Of a stretch of DNA of 36,563 nt, positions 1-8,460 are shown piece after piece. The stretch's first letter is position 1. Each line of letters starts with the position of its first letter. Source of the DNA: Mesorhizobium sp. M00.F.Ca.ET.216.01.1.1 (lineage in GTDB: Bacteria > Pseudomonadota > Alphaproteobacteria > Rhizobiales > Rhizobiaceae); contig NZ_SADR02000042.1 of NCBI RefSeq assembly GCF_004010325.2, forward strand, positions 1 to 36,563, written 5' to 3'. The notes beneath the pieces are model-generated. The model was not told where the DNA came from. It did no database searches and was given only the letters and a program-made list of their open reading frames with translations. Made by a program: the position numbers and the translations under genes.

Positions 1-125
1 TGCCGCGGTCCTGCATGCAGAGCCCCCTTTAGAAACTCCAGTTCCAGAGCCTGCTTGCCGACTAGCCGTTCGAGCGCGGCAATGCGCGCCTCATAAGCCT
101 GCAGAAGATCGGCCGCTGCGGCATC
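1..125 (-). pseudogene. IS3-family OrfA-like transposase fragment
   Basis: Read leftwards, the frame is open from 125 to the window edge. It gives a heptad-like coiled coil containing LLQAYEARIAALERLVGKQ followed by ALELEFLKGAL. This is the pattern of the C-terminal leucine-zipper end of IS3-family OrfA proteins, which helps the helix-turn-helix protein oligomerise. An in-frame TAG lies at 126-128, and the upstream frame continues a little further, so the N-terminal DNA-binding part is lost or interrupted. The element runs off the left edge, so OrfB could lie outside the window. The family call comes from remembered sequence style, not from a search. Confidence 0.45.
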
Positions 126-128
126 CTA

Positions 129-465
129 GCGCGCGTCCTGAAAGCTGACATTGACGCCGCGGGTACTCTGGGTCGTTCCATCGGCTGCCGCCAATGGTTG
201 AGTGCAGGCGACCGCTTAGAACCGGAAGAATGGTAGAGGACCGCTTTCACCCTAACAGGTTATTCGGCTCAGTCGAAAGGGCGCCTTGCGCTTTCGTTCG
301 GCTACTATAGCGGCGAGATGAATCCGGAGCTGAGGGCCGGGCTACGCGCATGCAGTCAGACTACTCTTTGAAGGTAACGGGCACGATTATGCCCGAGGCG
401 CTGACTGCGCTAAGGAGGCCAGATAGCGGCTCTACCGTGCTGGGCGCAACAGAACGCGGGCAGGT
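129..465. other. Gap with no convincing gene
   Basis: No supported gene is seen. A short hairpin (CGGGCA, six-base loop, TGCCCG; 378-395) lies about 70 bp beyond the stop codon of the leftward membrane-protein gene. It has no clear T run on that strand, so it is only a weak terminator candidate. Confidence 0.3.
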
Positions 466-1296
466 CTATTGCGGAACCGTGAAGCCACACTGTTTCTGTT
501 CCATCTCAACCTGCTTTGTAATGCGGATGGCGTTCTGCGCATAGGCTTCGGTCACGGAGCCGCTGTTCACGGTCTTGTCTTTCAGCGGACTCACGGCTGC
601 GCAGAGGTGAAAAACATGCGGCTCCGCTGACTTTTTGGCGCCGTTCTCCGGCGCGATCCAGTAGACAACATCCTGACCGGCGGGGTGTTCCGCGTCCTTA
701 GTAGCGGCCGTCACCGCGGCGGAGTCCGTGGCGATCTCTTGCGCCTGGGCGGCGACGTCGGGCGAACAGGCTGTGGTCGGCTGCCCCGTCTTAATCTGGG
801 TCGCGCACGCGTTCATGTCCTGTGTGTATTGCTCGACCGACGGGGGTTGGTAGCTGACCCCGATCAGCGTCGCGAGCACGGCAAGCGCTGCGCCCACACC
901 GCCGGCAACCTTCTTGGTCTGCGGATCCATGTTCTTATCGGTCAAGATCAGGAAAACCAGCGGGAGGAAGGCAATCAACGTGATGATCGCGCCGAGCTGA
1001 TTTTGGAAGAAGAATCTGGCCGTGTCGGATGCGCGGGCCGGATCGTGCCTATTGGCCGCCTTCCAAAGCAAGTTGCCGGCGATTGCGAAAATGGCGATCC
1101 CGACCAGCAAGCCAATCAGCAGCGGCATGTTACCGTGGTCGAATTTGTGCTGGTAGAGCAGGTAGATCCCGGCGATCTCACCGCCAATAGCGACGATCCA
1201 GCAAAGCACGGCGAAAAAGCGCAGCCGCTTCGCGGAAGACTTCTGGCCCTGCGTCGCTTGCCAATCTTTGGTAACGTCTGGCCTGTTGTCGCTCAT
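466..1296 (-). CDS. Membrane protein of unknown function
   Basis: The protein is 276 aa if it starts at the ATG at 1296, which has GGAGG eight bases upstream. The frame stays open for 19 more codons, but no better ribosome site is visible there. Four hydrophobic segments are seen in the first half, roughly residues 26-48, 58-75, 100-118 and 130-148. A soluble tail of about 125 residues follows. The tail contains VVYW, then FHLCAAVSPL, then GSVTEAYAQN and a terminal KQCGF. This resembles the loosely conserved 'YHL..C..L - GtveeA - CG' pattern seen at the ends of some small secreted or membrane proteins. No enzymatic motif is visible. The gene appears monocistronic, and I do not recognise the family. 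Confidence 0.75.
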   Translation of the reverse strand: MSDNRPDVTKDWQATQGQKSSAKRLRFFAVLCWIVAIGGEIAGIYLLYQHKFDHGNMPLLIGLLVGIAIFAIAGNLLWKAANRHDPARASDTARFFFQNQLGAIITLIAFLPLVFLILTDKNMDPQTKKVAGGVGAALAVLATLIGVSYQPPSVEQYTQDMNACATQIKTGQPTTACSPDVAAQAQEIATDSAAVTAATKDAEHPAGQDVVYWIAPENGAKKSAEPHVFHLCAAVSPLKDKTVNSGSVTEAYAQNAIRITKQVEMEQKQCGFTVPQ

Positions 1297-1635
1297 GACC
1301 AAATCCTCCGATATCGACACTTTTGCGAGTGGGGCAGCAAATCGAAAGGCCAACCCGTTCGGCGCAGCGTCATTGAACCAACGTCTTCATCGACTGCCTT
1401 GGCGACGCGGCGAAAATGGAGGGCCGCGCCAGATCACATCCCCATCCATATTGCGCATGAATTGATCCGTCCATACCCACGGACATCGCCGACGCGGCGA
1501 TGGCTCCGTTCTTCTTCATCTCCGGGTCGAACTTGATGCTGCCTTCCCTGGCGATTCGGCGACGCTGCTCGCGATAGTTTGCGACTGTACACGGTCGCGC
1601 TTCTCGGTAGTCGCTTGTCACCTAAAACCCTGCGC
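1297..1635. other. Gap; one doubtful small leftward ORF
   Basis: A leftward frame (1370-1621, GTG start, 83 codons) contains a protein-like stretch (EGSIKFDPEMKKNGAIAASA) but has no clear ribosome site and no family I recognise. It could be another gene scrap. The 5' end of the membrane-protein gene, with its GGAGG site, is at the left edge of this gap. Confidence 0.2.
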
Positions 1636-1695
1636 ATGGCGGACAAGAGCAACCCTATTTACGGCATGCCGATCCTCGACGTCGACAAGGCCTAA
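1636..1695 (+). pseudogene. Scrap of pntB (transhydrogenase beta subunit)
   Basis: Nineteen codons read MADKSNPIYGMPILDVDKA and then meet TAA. The block SNPIYGMPILDVDKA closely matches the conserved NADP-domain segment near the C-terminus of proton-translocating NAD(P) transhydrogenase subunit beta (PntB), usually preceded by NPAA. The bases for Asn-Pro-Ala (aaccctgcg) do occur just upstream but in another frame, so an indel separates them. Nothing after the TAA resembles the rest of PntB. This is a relic of roughly 70 bp, not a gene. The match is from memory of the family. Confidence 0.45.
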
Positions 1696-1950
1696 CAAGC
1701 GCGGAGTCGAGGCCCCTTGGGCGCCCCGGCCCTCTCGAGAGTTGCTCCAAGCCTAATGGGTATGACGGTGGCTTAGCGGACCACGCGTCTTTCGATCATG
1801 GGCTTATAACATTGAAAATATTCAGCTTTTTGTTTGTTTTGTTACGCAGTTAGTTACACGGCCGGGGCGACAGGTGGGAATTCTATATGCTCGCTGCTCC
1901 GAGTCCGTCCACTCATTTTGAGGGGTATTCGAAAGTCGCGCGCGAAAGAA

Positions 1951-1990
1951 ATGTCGGCTTTGCGCCTCATCTCGGCCGTAGAGGTCGGTT
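1951..1990. repeat. Degenerate intergenic repeat, copy A
   Basis: The bases ATGTCGGCTTTGCGCC followed by TCATCTCGGCCGTAGAG match copy B (4103-4137) in their left half and copy C (22801-22855) in their right half. They define part of the dispersed repeat described in the findings. The rest of the 1696-2137 gap shows only an AT-rich patch around 1808-1850. Confidence 0.5.
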
Positions 1991-2137
1991 GGGGATCAGT
2001 GACCCACCCCTGATATGATGCGGGATCGCTTGTACGGCGCCCTATGGCGATTTATGCCGGGCCGACGCCACCCGTTGTGCGGTCTTTGCGATCTCGGTGC
2101 GTTCCCAACTCACGATCGATGCGCCAGCCTGGCAGCG

Positions 2138-3886
2138 TTATTCCGGCAGCCCCGCCTTTCGCAAACCTTCTGCAAGCAGAGCCATATGGGCTGGGACGGC
2201 TGAAACGACGTCGGCGAGATTGGAAATTCGTTGGCCAGGATCGAGGGCGAGAATTCGGCTCACCACCTTTTGCGCGTCCTCGGTTCGGCCGGCGTGAGCA
2301 TAGCTTGCAGCCGCAAAGCGCAACGACCCCAAAAAGTCCGGCTTTTCCCGCAACGACCTTTCAGCCCAAGATGATGCCTCCTCAAATCGACCAGCGAAGA
2401 GATGAGCCACTGCAACCGCATTCTGCATGTCGAACATGAGCGGGTCGACTGGGCTCATGCGTATCGCGGTCGCCAGGTGCCGGAGTGAGGTTTCCGTATC
2501 GCCGAGGTCGGCTCTGACCCAGCCGCTGAATAGCCACGCGGTAGCCAGGTTCGGATTGAGCGCAAGCGCGCGATCAATGAACGCTGCCCCGCTATTGTTG
2601 TCGCCCACGACGTAGGCGAGCGCGGTCCCGCCGCGGGAAAGAGCGATCGCGTCATCCCTGCCCAAATCCACGGCCTTCAGAGCCAGGCGCTCGGTTTCGG
2701 CGGTTTCCTGCTTGCGATCCGTCATCCAGCCGTTCGCCTTGCGTATGACGGCACACCAGGCGGCCATGCCGTATGCCGAGGCGAATTCAGGGTCGAGTTC
2801 GATGGCTTTGTAAAACAGCTGAAGGGCGTTTGCGGTGGATTCCCTGGTCAACTGGTGGAGGCTTGCTATCCCGCGCAGATAGTAGTCGTAAGCGTCAAGG
2901 TGCTCGGTCGGCTTGCGCTTGGCCCGCTCGATCTCTGCCTGTTCCAGCTTCGGAGCGATCGCTCCGACGACGCTCCGGGTCACTTCCTCCTGCAGGTCAA
3001 AAACGTCCTCCAGCCCGCCGTCGAAACGGTCGGCCCATAGATGTGCTCCCGTTGTCGCGTCGATAAGCTGCCCGGTGATGCGAACCCTGCTCGCCGCCTT
3101 GCGCACGCTCCCTTCAAGCACGTAGCGCACACCAAGCTCGCGTCCGACCTGCTTAATGTCCACTGCCCGTCCCTTGTAGGTAAAGCTCGAGTTGCGCGCG
3201 ATGACGAACAGCCAGTGCGTCCGGGACAGCGCGGTGATGATCTCCTCAACCATGCCGTCAGCGAAGTAGCCCTGCTCGGGGTCGCCACTCATGTTGTCGA
3301 ATGGCAAGACCGCGATGGACGGTTTTTCGGGAAGCGTCAGCGTATCCCTTGTGGAGAATACCGAAGTGGGATTCGCTCGACTGACCCGATAGGCGCGCAC
3401 CGCCTCCACGATGTTGTGGACCTGATGGCTACCGAGGTCGGTGTAGGCATAGTCTAGTTTGCCTTTGACCTGCTCGTAGACGTTGCTCGCGACGCAGACG
3501 CCGCCAGGTTCTGCAAGCTTCTCGAGCCGCGCGGCGATGTTCACGCCATCACCGTAGATCGTATCGTCCTGTGCAATCACGTCGCCCAAATTCACGCCCA
3601 TGCGGAAGGTCATGCGCTTGTCTTCGGGCAAACTTGCATTGTGAGCGGCCAATCCCTCCTGGGCTTCGACCGCACACTGCACCGCGTGGACTGCGCTGGC
3701 GAATTCGACAAGAAGGCTGTCGCCAGCGGAACCGACGATGCGTCCGTGCGACTCTGTGATCTTGGGCTCGATCAGTTCGGCGCGAAGCCTCTTCAGATGC
3801 GCAAGCGTGCCAACATCGTCGGCTCCCATGAGGCGGCTGTAGCCGACGACGTCGGCAGCAAGAATTGCGGTGAGGCGTCGCTCCAT
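2138..3886 (-). CDS. Class III adenylate/guanylate cyclase with TolB-like and TPR domains
   Basis: The protein has 582 aa. Residues 1-170 form a class III nucleotide cyclase homology domain. The two metal-binding aspartates are D12 (AADVVGYSRLM) and D56 (GDSLLVEF), and GDGVNIAARLE (112-122) supplies the transition-state N116 and R120. The catalytic site therefore looks complete. Residues 189-310 match the TolB-like N-terminal domain often found in such proteins (SIAVLPFDNMSGDP, DGMVEEI, YVLEGSVR). The rest, about 330-582, is alpha-helical TPR-type sequence. There is no transmembrane segment, so a cytoplasmic cAMP-forming enzyme whose activity depends on protein partners is likely. Rhizobial genomes carry many such proteins. 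The ribosome site is weak (AGGAC). The substrate (ATP or GTP) cannot be settled by eye. Confidence 0.9.
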   Translation of the reverse strand: MERRLTAILAADVVGYSRLMGADDVGTLAHLKRLRAELIEPKITESHGRIVGSAGDSLLVEFASAVHAVQCAVEAQEGLAAHNASLPEDKRMTFRMGVNLGDVIAQDDTIYGDGVNIAARLEKLAEPGGVCVASNVYEQVKGKLDYAYTDLGSHQVHNIVEAVRAYRVSRANPTSVFSTRDTLTLPEKPSIAVLPFDNMSGDPEQGYFADGMVEEIITALSRTHWLFVIARNSSFTYKGRAVDIKQVGRELGVRYVLEGSVRKAASRVRITGQLIDATTGAHLWADRFDGGLEDVFDLQEEVTRSVVGAIAPKLEQAEIERAKRKPTEHLDAYDYYLRGIASLHQLTRESTANALQLFYKAIELDPEFASAYGMAAWCAVIRKANGWMTDRKQETAETERLALKAVDLGRDDAIALSRGGTALAYVVGDNNSGAAFIDRALALNPNLATAWLFSGWVRADLGDTETSLRHLATAIRMSPVDPLMFDMQNAVAVAHLFAGRFEEASSWAERSLREKPDFLGSLRFAAASYAHAGRTEDAQKVVSRILALDPGQRISNLADVVSAVPAHMALLAEGLRKAGLPE

Positions 3887-4102
3887 GCTTGTGTCCTGCC
3901 TCTTCCGTAGGTCGAAGCTCCGGGCGGCGAGCGTATTCTAGTCCTACCTCGAATGCGAGCGTGCAGTGCCGGCGCCGACAGCGATCAACTCACCACGTCC
4001 CTTGAGCCATTCCTCACACGGCATCACAGACGCCGACCGAGGTACGCACATTCTCAGCCGGTTTCGTCGTGGCGAAGGTTCAAAGCAATAGGTGAGTCAC
4101 GT

Positions 4103-4137
4103 ATGACCGCTTTGCGCCGCATCTCAGCCGTTCAGCC
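4103..4137. repeat. Degenerate intergenic repeat, copy B
   Basis: ATGACCGCTTTGCGCC followed by GCATCTCAGCCGTTCAG differs from copy A at only a few positions over about 33 bases. It sits in the 450-bp gap (3887-4336) upstream of the cyclase gene. No other feature is seen in that gap. Confidence 0.5.
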
Positions 4138-4336
4138 TGACCCCGGCCGATCCTGAAACCTGCCATTCGTTCATCCGGCACTGATTGGCGGCGGGAACGA
4201 CCGACATTGGGGACTTTTCTGCCAGGCGGCTATCAGGAGCCTCGCAGCGAATAGCTGCCGCTCGCTACCCCGGCAGTTGTCTCGAAAACGATGGCGTTTC
4301 GGGAAACGTGGTGCGCAGCCTTCAGTTCAGTCGGTA

Positions 4337-5239
4337 TTACCCTTCGGCGGCCAACATCGTCAGCCGTTCACGCAGCCAGCGTTTTGCCGGATGGTTGGTG
4401 GTCCGGTCGTGCCAGACACTCGCGATAGTAAAGCCAGGGATGGTGAGTGGGGGTTCCACCACCTGCACCTGATCCGACCAACCATCGGCGATCCGCCGTG
4501 GGATCAAAGCGATCATGTCGGACCGCGACACGACCTCTGGCACGATCAGAAAGCCCGACGTGGACAGGGCTACTGTGCGGCGGCGGCAGACGGCCTCAAG
4601 TGCTGCATCGGCAGGCCCTGAGAACCCGCCGCCCTTGGGAGACACGACAACGTGCTCCAAAGCGCAGAACACATCTAGGCTGAGACGGCCTTGCACGGCC
4701 GGGTGTCCCTGCCGGGCGATCACCGCGTAATCCTCACGAAAGAGCTGGCGTTGACGCATGGCTGCCGGTGCATGGTCCGGAGATGCCAGGACCAGGTCAA
4801 CCTCGCCGCGCTCCAACTGAGAGGAGCGCGCCAGCACGTCGAGGGCACGCCAGGCGATGCGGACCTTGGGTGCCTCGGTCCTGAGCGCGACCGAGAAGCG
4901 GGTGAGCAGCGCATACTGCATATAGTCGCTCGCGGCGATCACCAGGGTGGCCTCCATGGTTGCCGGGTCGGACGGCACTCCATCTGCCACAACCCTGCGG
5001 ACACCCTCCAGCGCGTCATGCAACGGTTGCCGAAGCTCGACGGCGCGCTGGGTCAGGACCATCCCACGCCGTGCCGGAATGAGGAGGGGATCGCCGAGTT
5101 GATCGCGAAGCCGCGCCAGCCGGGCCGACAAGGCGGGTTGGCTCAGGTTCAAGCGCCGGGCGGCACGCGTGACGTTCCCTTCTGCCAGTAGGGCTTCGAG
5201 CGTGACGAGGAGGCCGAGATCGAGGTTTCTGGTATCCAT
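4337..5239 (-). CDS. LysR-family transcriptional regulator
   Basis: The protein has 300 aa from the ATG at 5239, chosen because family members begin MDTRxLDLxLLVTLEALL; a 39-codon in-frame extension (GTG at 5356) has no homology-like sequence. The N-terminal winged helix-turn-helix is clear (VTRAARRLNLSQPALSARLARLRDQLGDPLL, about residues 20-50). The remainder is a periplasmic-binding-protein-type effector domain. It is divergent from the epoxide hydrolase, with 158 bp between the two start codons, so it probably regulates that gene and itself. It is visibly paralogous to the LysR at 12060-12986. The effector is unknown. Confidence 0.9.
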   Translation of the reverse strand: MDTRNLDLGLLVTLEALLAEGNVTRAARRLNLSQPALSARLARLRDQLGDPLLIPARRGMVLTQRAVELRQPLHDALEGVRRVVADGVPSDPATMEATLVIAASDYMQYALLTRFSVALRTEAPKVRIAWRALDVLARSSQLERGEVDLVLASPDHAPAAMRQRQLFREDYAVIARQGHPAVQGRLSLDVFCALEHVVVSPKGGGFSGPADAALEAVCRRRTVALSTSGFLIVPEVVSRSDMIALIPRRIADGWSDQVQVVEPPLTIPGFTIASVWHDRTTNHPAKRWLRERLTMLAAEG

Positions 5240-5261
5240 TCGTTGGATAACAACAGGCAGA

Positions 5262-5317
5262 AGGTTCGATTTCAACCTCGGCGACGTACCGAGCAGTAAT
5301 GCCGAGTAGTCTTCGGC
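5262..5317. promoter_or_regulatory. Candidate LysR operator region
   Basis: Two short dyads lie in the divergent LysR/epoxide-hydrolase gap: AGGTT-N7-AACCT (5262-5278) and GCCGA-N7-TCGGC (5301-5317), with centres 39 bp apart. LysR proteins typically bind paired interrupted dyads in such positions. That these two are the operator is an inference. Confidence 0.35.
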
Positions 5318-5397
5318 TCTCAGAACATCGATCGACAATATCGGATTCGTGGACACCCTCTTCCTGGAACCGCATCCCAGCTTAAGCGGAGAACATC

Positions 5398-6537
5398 ATG
5401 ATTTCACCCTACACAATAAACGTCCCTGACGAACGGCTCGCCACGATCAGAGCCAAGGTCGAGGCTTATGACTGGAGCCAGCTGCCGGATGCGGGAGGCT
5501 GGTCGGCGGGGGTCGGGGTTGATGACCTCAAGCGACTCGCCGCTTATTGGCGGGACAGCTATGACTGGCGTGCGGTCGAACGGCGCCTCAACGCGCTGCC
5601 CAACTTCACGGCCGACGTGGAAGGCGAGCACCTCCACTTCGTTCATGTGAAAGGCGACGGCTCCAAGCCGCCCGTCCTGCTTCTCCACGGCTGGCCGGGC
5701 TCGTATCTCGAGTTCGAGCGGCTGTTGGAGCCGCTCGCAGCGGACGGGCACGATGTTGTCGTCCCCTCGCTTCCTGGCTTCGCGTTCTCCAATCCGATCA
5801 CGCGCCCGATCGGCCCGCGGCGGGCTGCTGCGCTCGTGCATGGGCTGATGATCCAACTGTTCGGCGACGCGCGGTATTTCGTTCAAGGGGGCGATTGGGG
5901 CCACGGCATCGCGGCCTGGGCAGCGCATGATCGACCGGACGCTCTGCTCGGCATCCATATTAACATGATGACCGTGCGCGCGGAGGATGCCGCTCCGACG
6001 ACCGACGAGGAGAAGTCCTTCGCCGCCAAGCGGGCCGCGATTGCCGATTGGGAGAGGGCCTACTTTCACGAGCAGGAAACCCGTCCGCAGACGCTTGGCG
6101 TCGCGATGGCCGACAGCCCGGTCGGAGCGGCGGGCTGGATACTCGAAAAGTTCGGCAAGTGGGCCGATCTTCCGACAACCGCCGATGGCGCCCCGGACAT
6201 ATGGAGCAAGTTTTCCGAGGAGGAACTCCTCACCAACATCATGCTCTACATCGCGCCGGCATCGTTCGTGACTGCAACCTGGATCTACTACGGCAGCCGG
6301 CTTGAGAAGTCGCTGATGCTTCCGGCCGGCACCCGCATCCAGGTGCCGACCGGCGTTGCGGCCTTCCCCGATCCGGTGTTCTTGCCGCCGCCGCGCTCGT
6401 TCGCGGAGAAGACCTACAACATCGTGCATTGGACCGACATGCCGCGGGGCGGCCATTTCGCCGCGCTGGAAGAGCCGGAACTGATGCTGGCCGACCTGCG
6501 CGCCTTTATCGCGACGGTGTCGGGAGCGCGCTCCTGA
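5398..6537 (+). CDS. Epoxide hydrolase (alpha/beta-hydrolase fold, EHN family)
   Basis: The protein has 379 aa. Residues 1 to about 108 are the epoxide-hydrolase N-terminal domain. The catalytic core follows: HGWPGS (97-102) is the oxyanion-hole motif, D166 in GGDWG the nucleophile, and H353 in GGHFAALEEPE the general base. Y298 in WIYYGSRLE is a plausible ring-opening tyrosine of the cap. All expected residues are present, so it should convert epoxides to vicinal diols through an alkyl-enzyme ester. There is no signal peptide, so it is cytoplasmic. GGAG stands nine bases before the ATG. It is divergent from a LysR gene that probably controls it. The natural substrate is not evident. Confidence 0.93.
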   Translation: MISPYTINVPDERLATIRAKVEAYDWSQLPDAGGWSAGVGVDDLKRLAAYWRDSYDWRAVERRLNALPNFTADVEGEHLHFVHVKGDGSKPPVLLLHGWPGSYLEFERLLEPLAADGHDVVVPSLPGFAFSNPITRPIGPRRAAALVHGLMIQLFGDARYFVQGGDWGHGIAAWAAHDRPDALLGIHINMMTVRAEDAAPTTDEEKSFAAKRAAIADWERAYFHEQETRPQTLGVAMADSPVGAAGWILEKFGKWADLPTTADGAPDIWSKFSEEELLTNIMLYIAPASFVTATWIYYGSRLEKSLMLPAGTRIQVPTGVAAFPDPVFLPPPRSFAEKTYNIVHWTDMPRGGHFAALEEPELMLADLRAFIATVSGARS

Positions 6538-6539
6538 AG

Positions 6540-6638
6540 GTGGAGATCTCCGTTTCCGAAGCGCGGTGCGTGGCGCTGGCGGCGCAGGGCTTCAATGCCC
6601 TGCGTCGTCACGACCGCATCGGCGCGGGCTATGGCTGA
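6540..6638 (+). pseudogene. N-terminal fragment of YcaQ-like winged-helix gene
   Basis: Two bases after the epoxide-hydrolase stop a frame beginning GTG reads VEISVSEARCVALAAQGF and stops after 32 codons. The S-EAR--ALAAQGF block is the typical beginning of the winged-helix crosslink-repair family of E. coli YcaQ, whose members are roughly 400 aa. Only the first helix remains; after GF the sequence no longer resembles the family. It is a truncated gene start, probably cut by a rearrangement. The call rests on one short motif. Confidence 0.5.
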
Positions 6639-7126
6639 CCGGCCGTGGCAGCCTGATCCCCTGCATCAGGCTGCATGGGCTGGTGAACGCCGTTGGCGGA
6701 ATAGCCTTTGACCGCAGCCTGTGGACGAGCCGCTGGTCGCCGGAAGCCAGTACGTGCCATTTCGCTATCACCGCAGCTCTCCCCGCCGCCTTCCTGTTCT
6801 GGGTTACACGGTCGAAACCACAATACTGAGATACCAGTGCGAGGGCTTTCCCGATTGGGAAGGCCCAGCGGGACAGGCACGGCAGAATTGGTCGTCCGGT
6901 GCCTCCGGGTTGGGCCGTTTTCCCGAAACCTGTTCCCGTTTGCGTTTTCCCGAAATGGTCCGTCGGACATGGAGAAACGGGACTGCTGCGAGTTGCCGGA
7001 ACGGCCGGTTTCGGGACGCCACGCCGATTTATCTAACGGCCGGGAATGGGTCGTTAGCTGCCGAGCGTCAGCCAGCCTCTCCCTTCGCGTTCACTTCGCG
7101 GCCAATTACGGCCGTGGAGAGAAACA
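6639..7126. repeat. Non-coding leader of the recombinase gene with short direct repeats
   Basis: No gene is seen in these 488 bp. CGTTTTCCCGAAA occurs twice, at 6916-6928 and 6943-6955, 27 bp apart. A related TTCCC-GATT-GGGAA hairpin lies near 6848-6865 and a TTTCGGGA variant near 7009. Clustered copies of such a motif just upstream of a tyrosine recombinase could be arm-type binding sites for the enzyme or regulatory sites. That role is inferred. Confidence 0.4.
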
Positions 7127-7759
7127 ATGGGACACTCACATTATGATCCTGCCGCACAGTGCCGGCCTGCTTGGAACGCGGGTAAGACGGTGGGCACAAA
7201 GCGACCGCTGACGCAGAAGCAGATCTGGGCCGTCCGCTTCTTCCTTGATCGAGAAGGTCGCCTTCGTGATCGGGCCCTGTTTGATCTGGCAATCGACAGT
7301 AAGTTGCGCGGTTGCGATCTGGTTAAGATCAAGATTGGTGACGTTGTGTCAGGAGCCGATATCAGAACCCGTGCGATCGTGATCCAGCAGAAAACTGGAA
7401 AGCCAGTGCAGTTCGAGCTGACGACCGATGTCAGGGCGAGCCTGCTCGCCTGGCTTGAGCGCCGCGGCGGGACAAAACACGATTATGCTTTTCCAAGCCG
7501 CGTCGATCATGCGGGCCATCTCAGCACGAGACAATACGCGCGGCTGGTCGACGAGTGGGTCGATGCCGTTGGCCTCCGCCGTGCTGAATACGGCACGCAC
7601 TCGCTGCGCCGCACGAAAGCATCAATGATCTACAAGGCCACGGGCAATCTTCGCGCGATCCAGATCCTGCTGGGTCATACGAAGATCGAGAACACCGTTC
7701 GTTATCTCGGTGTCGATATCGAAGACGCCTTAATCCTTGCCGAGCGAACTGAAATCTGA
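7127..7759 (+). CDS. Small tyrosine-type site-specific recombinase (integrase)
   Basis: The protein has 210 aa and is close to full length for the small recombinases of this group, which have almost no N-terminal core-binding domain. The catalytic set is complete: R61 (SKLRGCDL), K89 (QQKTGKP), H158-x-x-R161 (THSLRRTKA), H184 (LLGHTK) and the nucleophile Y193 (NTVRYLG). GGAGAG stands six bases before the ATG. It acts by cutting DNA through a 3'-phosphotyrosine link. No partner or obvious att core is adjacent. A terminator-like hairpin follows at once, so the gene is a single transcription unit. It is the only intact tyrosine recombinase in the window and may account for part of the local mosaicism. 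Confidence 0.93.
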   Translation: MGHSHYDPAAQCRPAWNAGKTVGTKRPLTQKQIWAVRFFLDREGRLRDRALFDLAIDSKLRGCDLVKIKIGDVVSGADIRTRAIVIQQKTGKPVQFELTTDVRASLLAWLERRGGTKHDYAFPSRVDHAGHLSTRQYARLVDEWVDAVGLRRAEYGTHSLRRTKASMIYKATGNLRAIQILLGHTKIENTVRYLGVDIEDALILAERTEI

Positions 7760-7763
7760 CGCT

Positions 7764-7798
7764 GGAGCGGCCCGTCTGAGCTGAAGCTGGGCCGCTCC
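7764..7798 (+). terminator. Hairpin after the recombinase gene
   Basis: A perfect 10-bp stem, GGAGCGGCCC (7764-7773) and GGGCCGCTCC (7789-7798), with a 15-base loop, starts four bases after the stop codon. There is no T run, so it is either a weak intrinsic terminator or a 3'-end protecting hairpin. Confidence 0.5.
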
Positions 7799-8009
7799 CA
7801 TGCCAGACGGCTATGCGCCCAATAATCGGCCGTTCAGTCGGATTATGTGCGTTCCTGGAAGCAGTCGTCGTTTAGGTAGTCAGTGAACAGCGCTTTGGAT
7901 GCGGTTTGCGCCTGCCTAGTCATCAGTCGTAGCGGGTCGTCATCATTAGAGCGAATGCGCTGGTCGCGAACGTCACAGCGGATGCGGTAGACGACCCCGA
8001 ATTGATGAA

Positions 8010-8446
8010 GGAGACGATCGCGAACGAGGGCGCAGCATCGCTGCCGCTCGCGGCTCGAGGAATCTGCACGCGGCGTTAGCGCCGCTCGCTTCGATGCTCG
8101 TCGTGCCCACGGTCGACAGGCCATAGGGAACGTTCGCTGCCCGCGCCGCCGCCGCCAGCATGTTATCAGCGCCGGGCCACAGCGCGTTGACAAGACCAAC
8201 GGGCGAGATGCCGATCGGCAGGTTATAATCGCCGCCGAACAGTGCGGCGCGGTCGAGCGGCCGCTGGTATCGCGCATGTAGCGCGGTGCGAGCGTGATCG
8301 CGTCGAGCGCGGCGCGGTTGCGCGCGAGCGCCAGCTCGGCGCCGGTCGCTTTCGAGATAGCCGCATGCGATCGCCGGCATGCGCCGCCGTGCGATCCACG
8401 CCAGAGCCTCGATCGTCGCCGCGTTCGCGAGCCCGAGCCGAATCAT
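8010..8446 (-). pseudogene. Broken FMN-dependent 2-hydroxyacid dehydrogenase (LldD-like)
   Basis: Three frame pieces in order give a recognisable N-terminal third of an FMN-dependent alpha-hydroxyacid dehydrogenase. Frame one reads ANAATIEALAWIARRRMP to GYLES; a second frame reads AELALARNRAALDAITLAPR and YMRDTSGRST; then the first frame resumes with LFGGDYNLPIGISPVGL, NALWPGADNMLAAAA and YGLSTVGTTSIEA. Family members are about 380 aa, and the C-terminal barrel with the catalytic His/Arg is absent. The start (ATG 8446, with GGAG nine bases upstream) lies 14 bp after the MDR gene's stop, so it was the last gene of the operon. Downstream to 7843 an unrecognised frame (about 55 codons, ending DDCFQERT) may be foreign. 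Confidence 0.75.
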
Positions 8447-8460
8447 GGATCAGTCTCCGC

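Noticed and set aside
5404..6456. Leftward 350-codon frame
   Set aside because: Antisense to the epoxide hydrolase, whose catalytic motifs are complete; no homology-like features.
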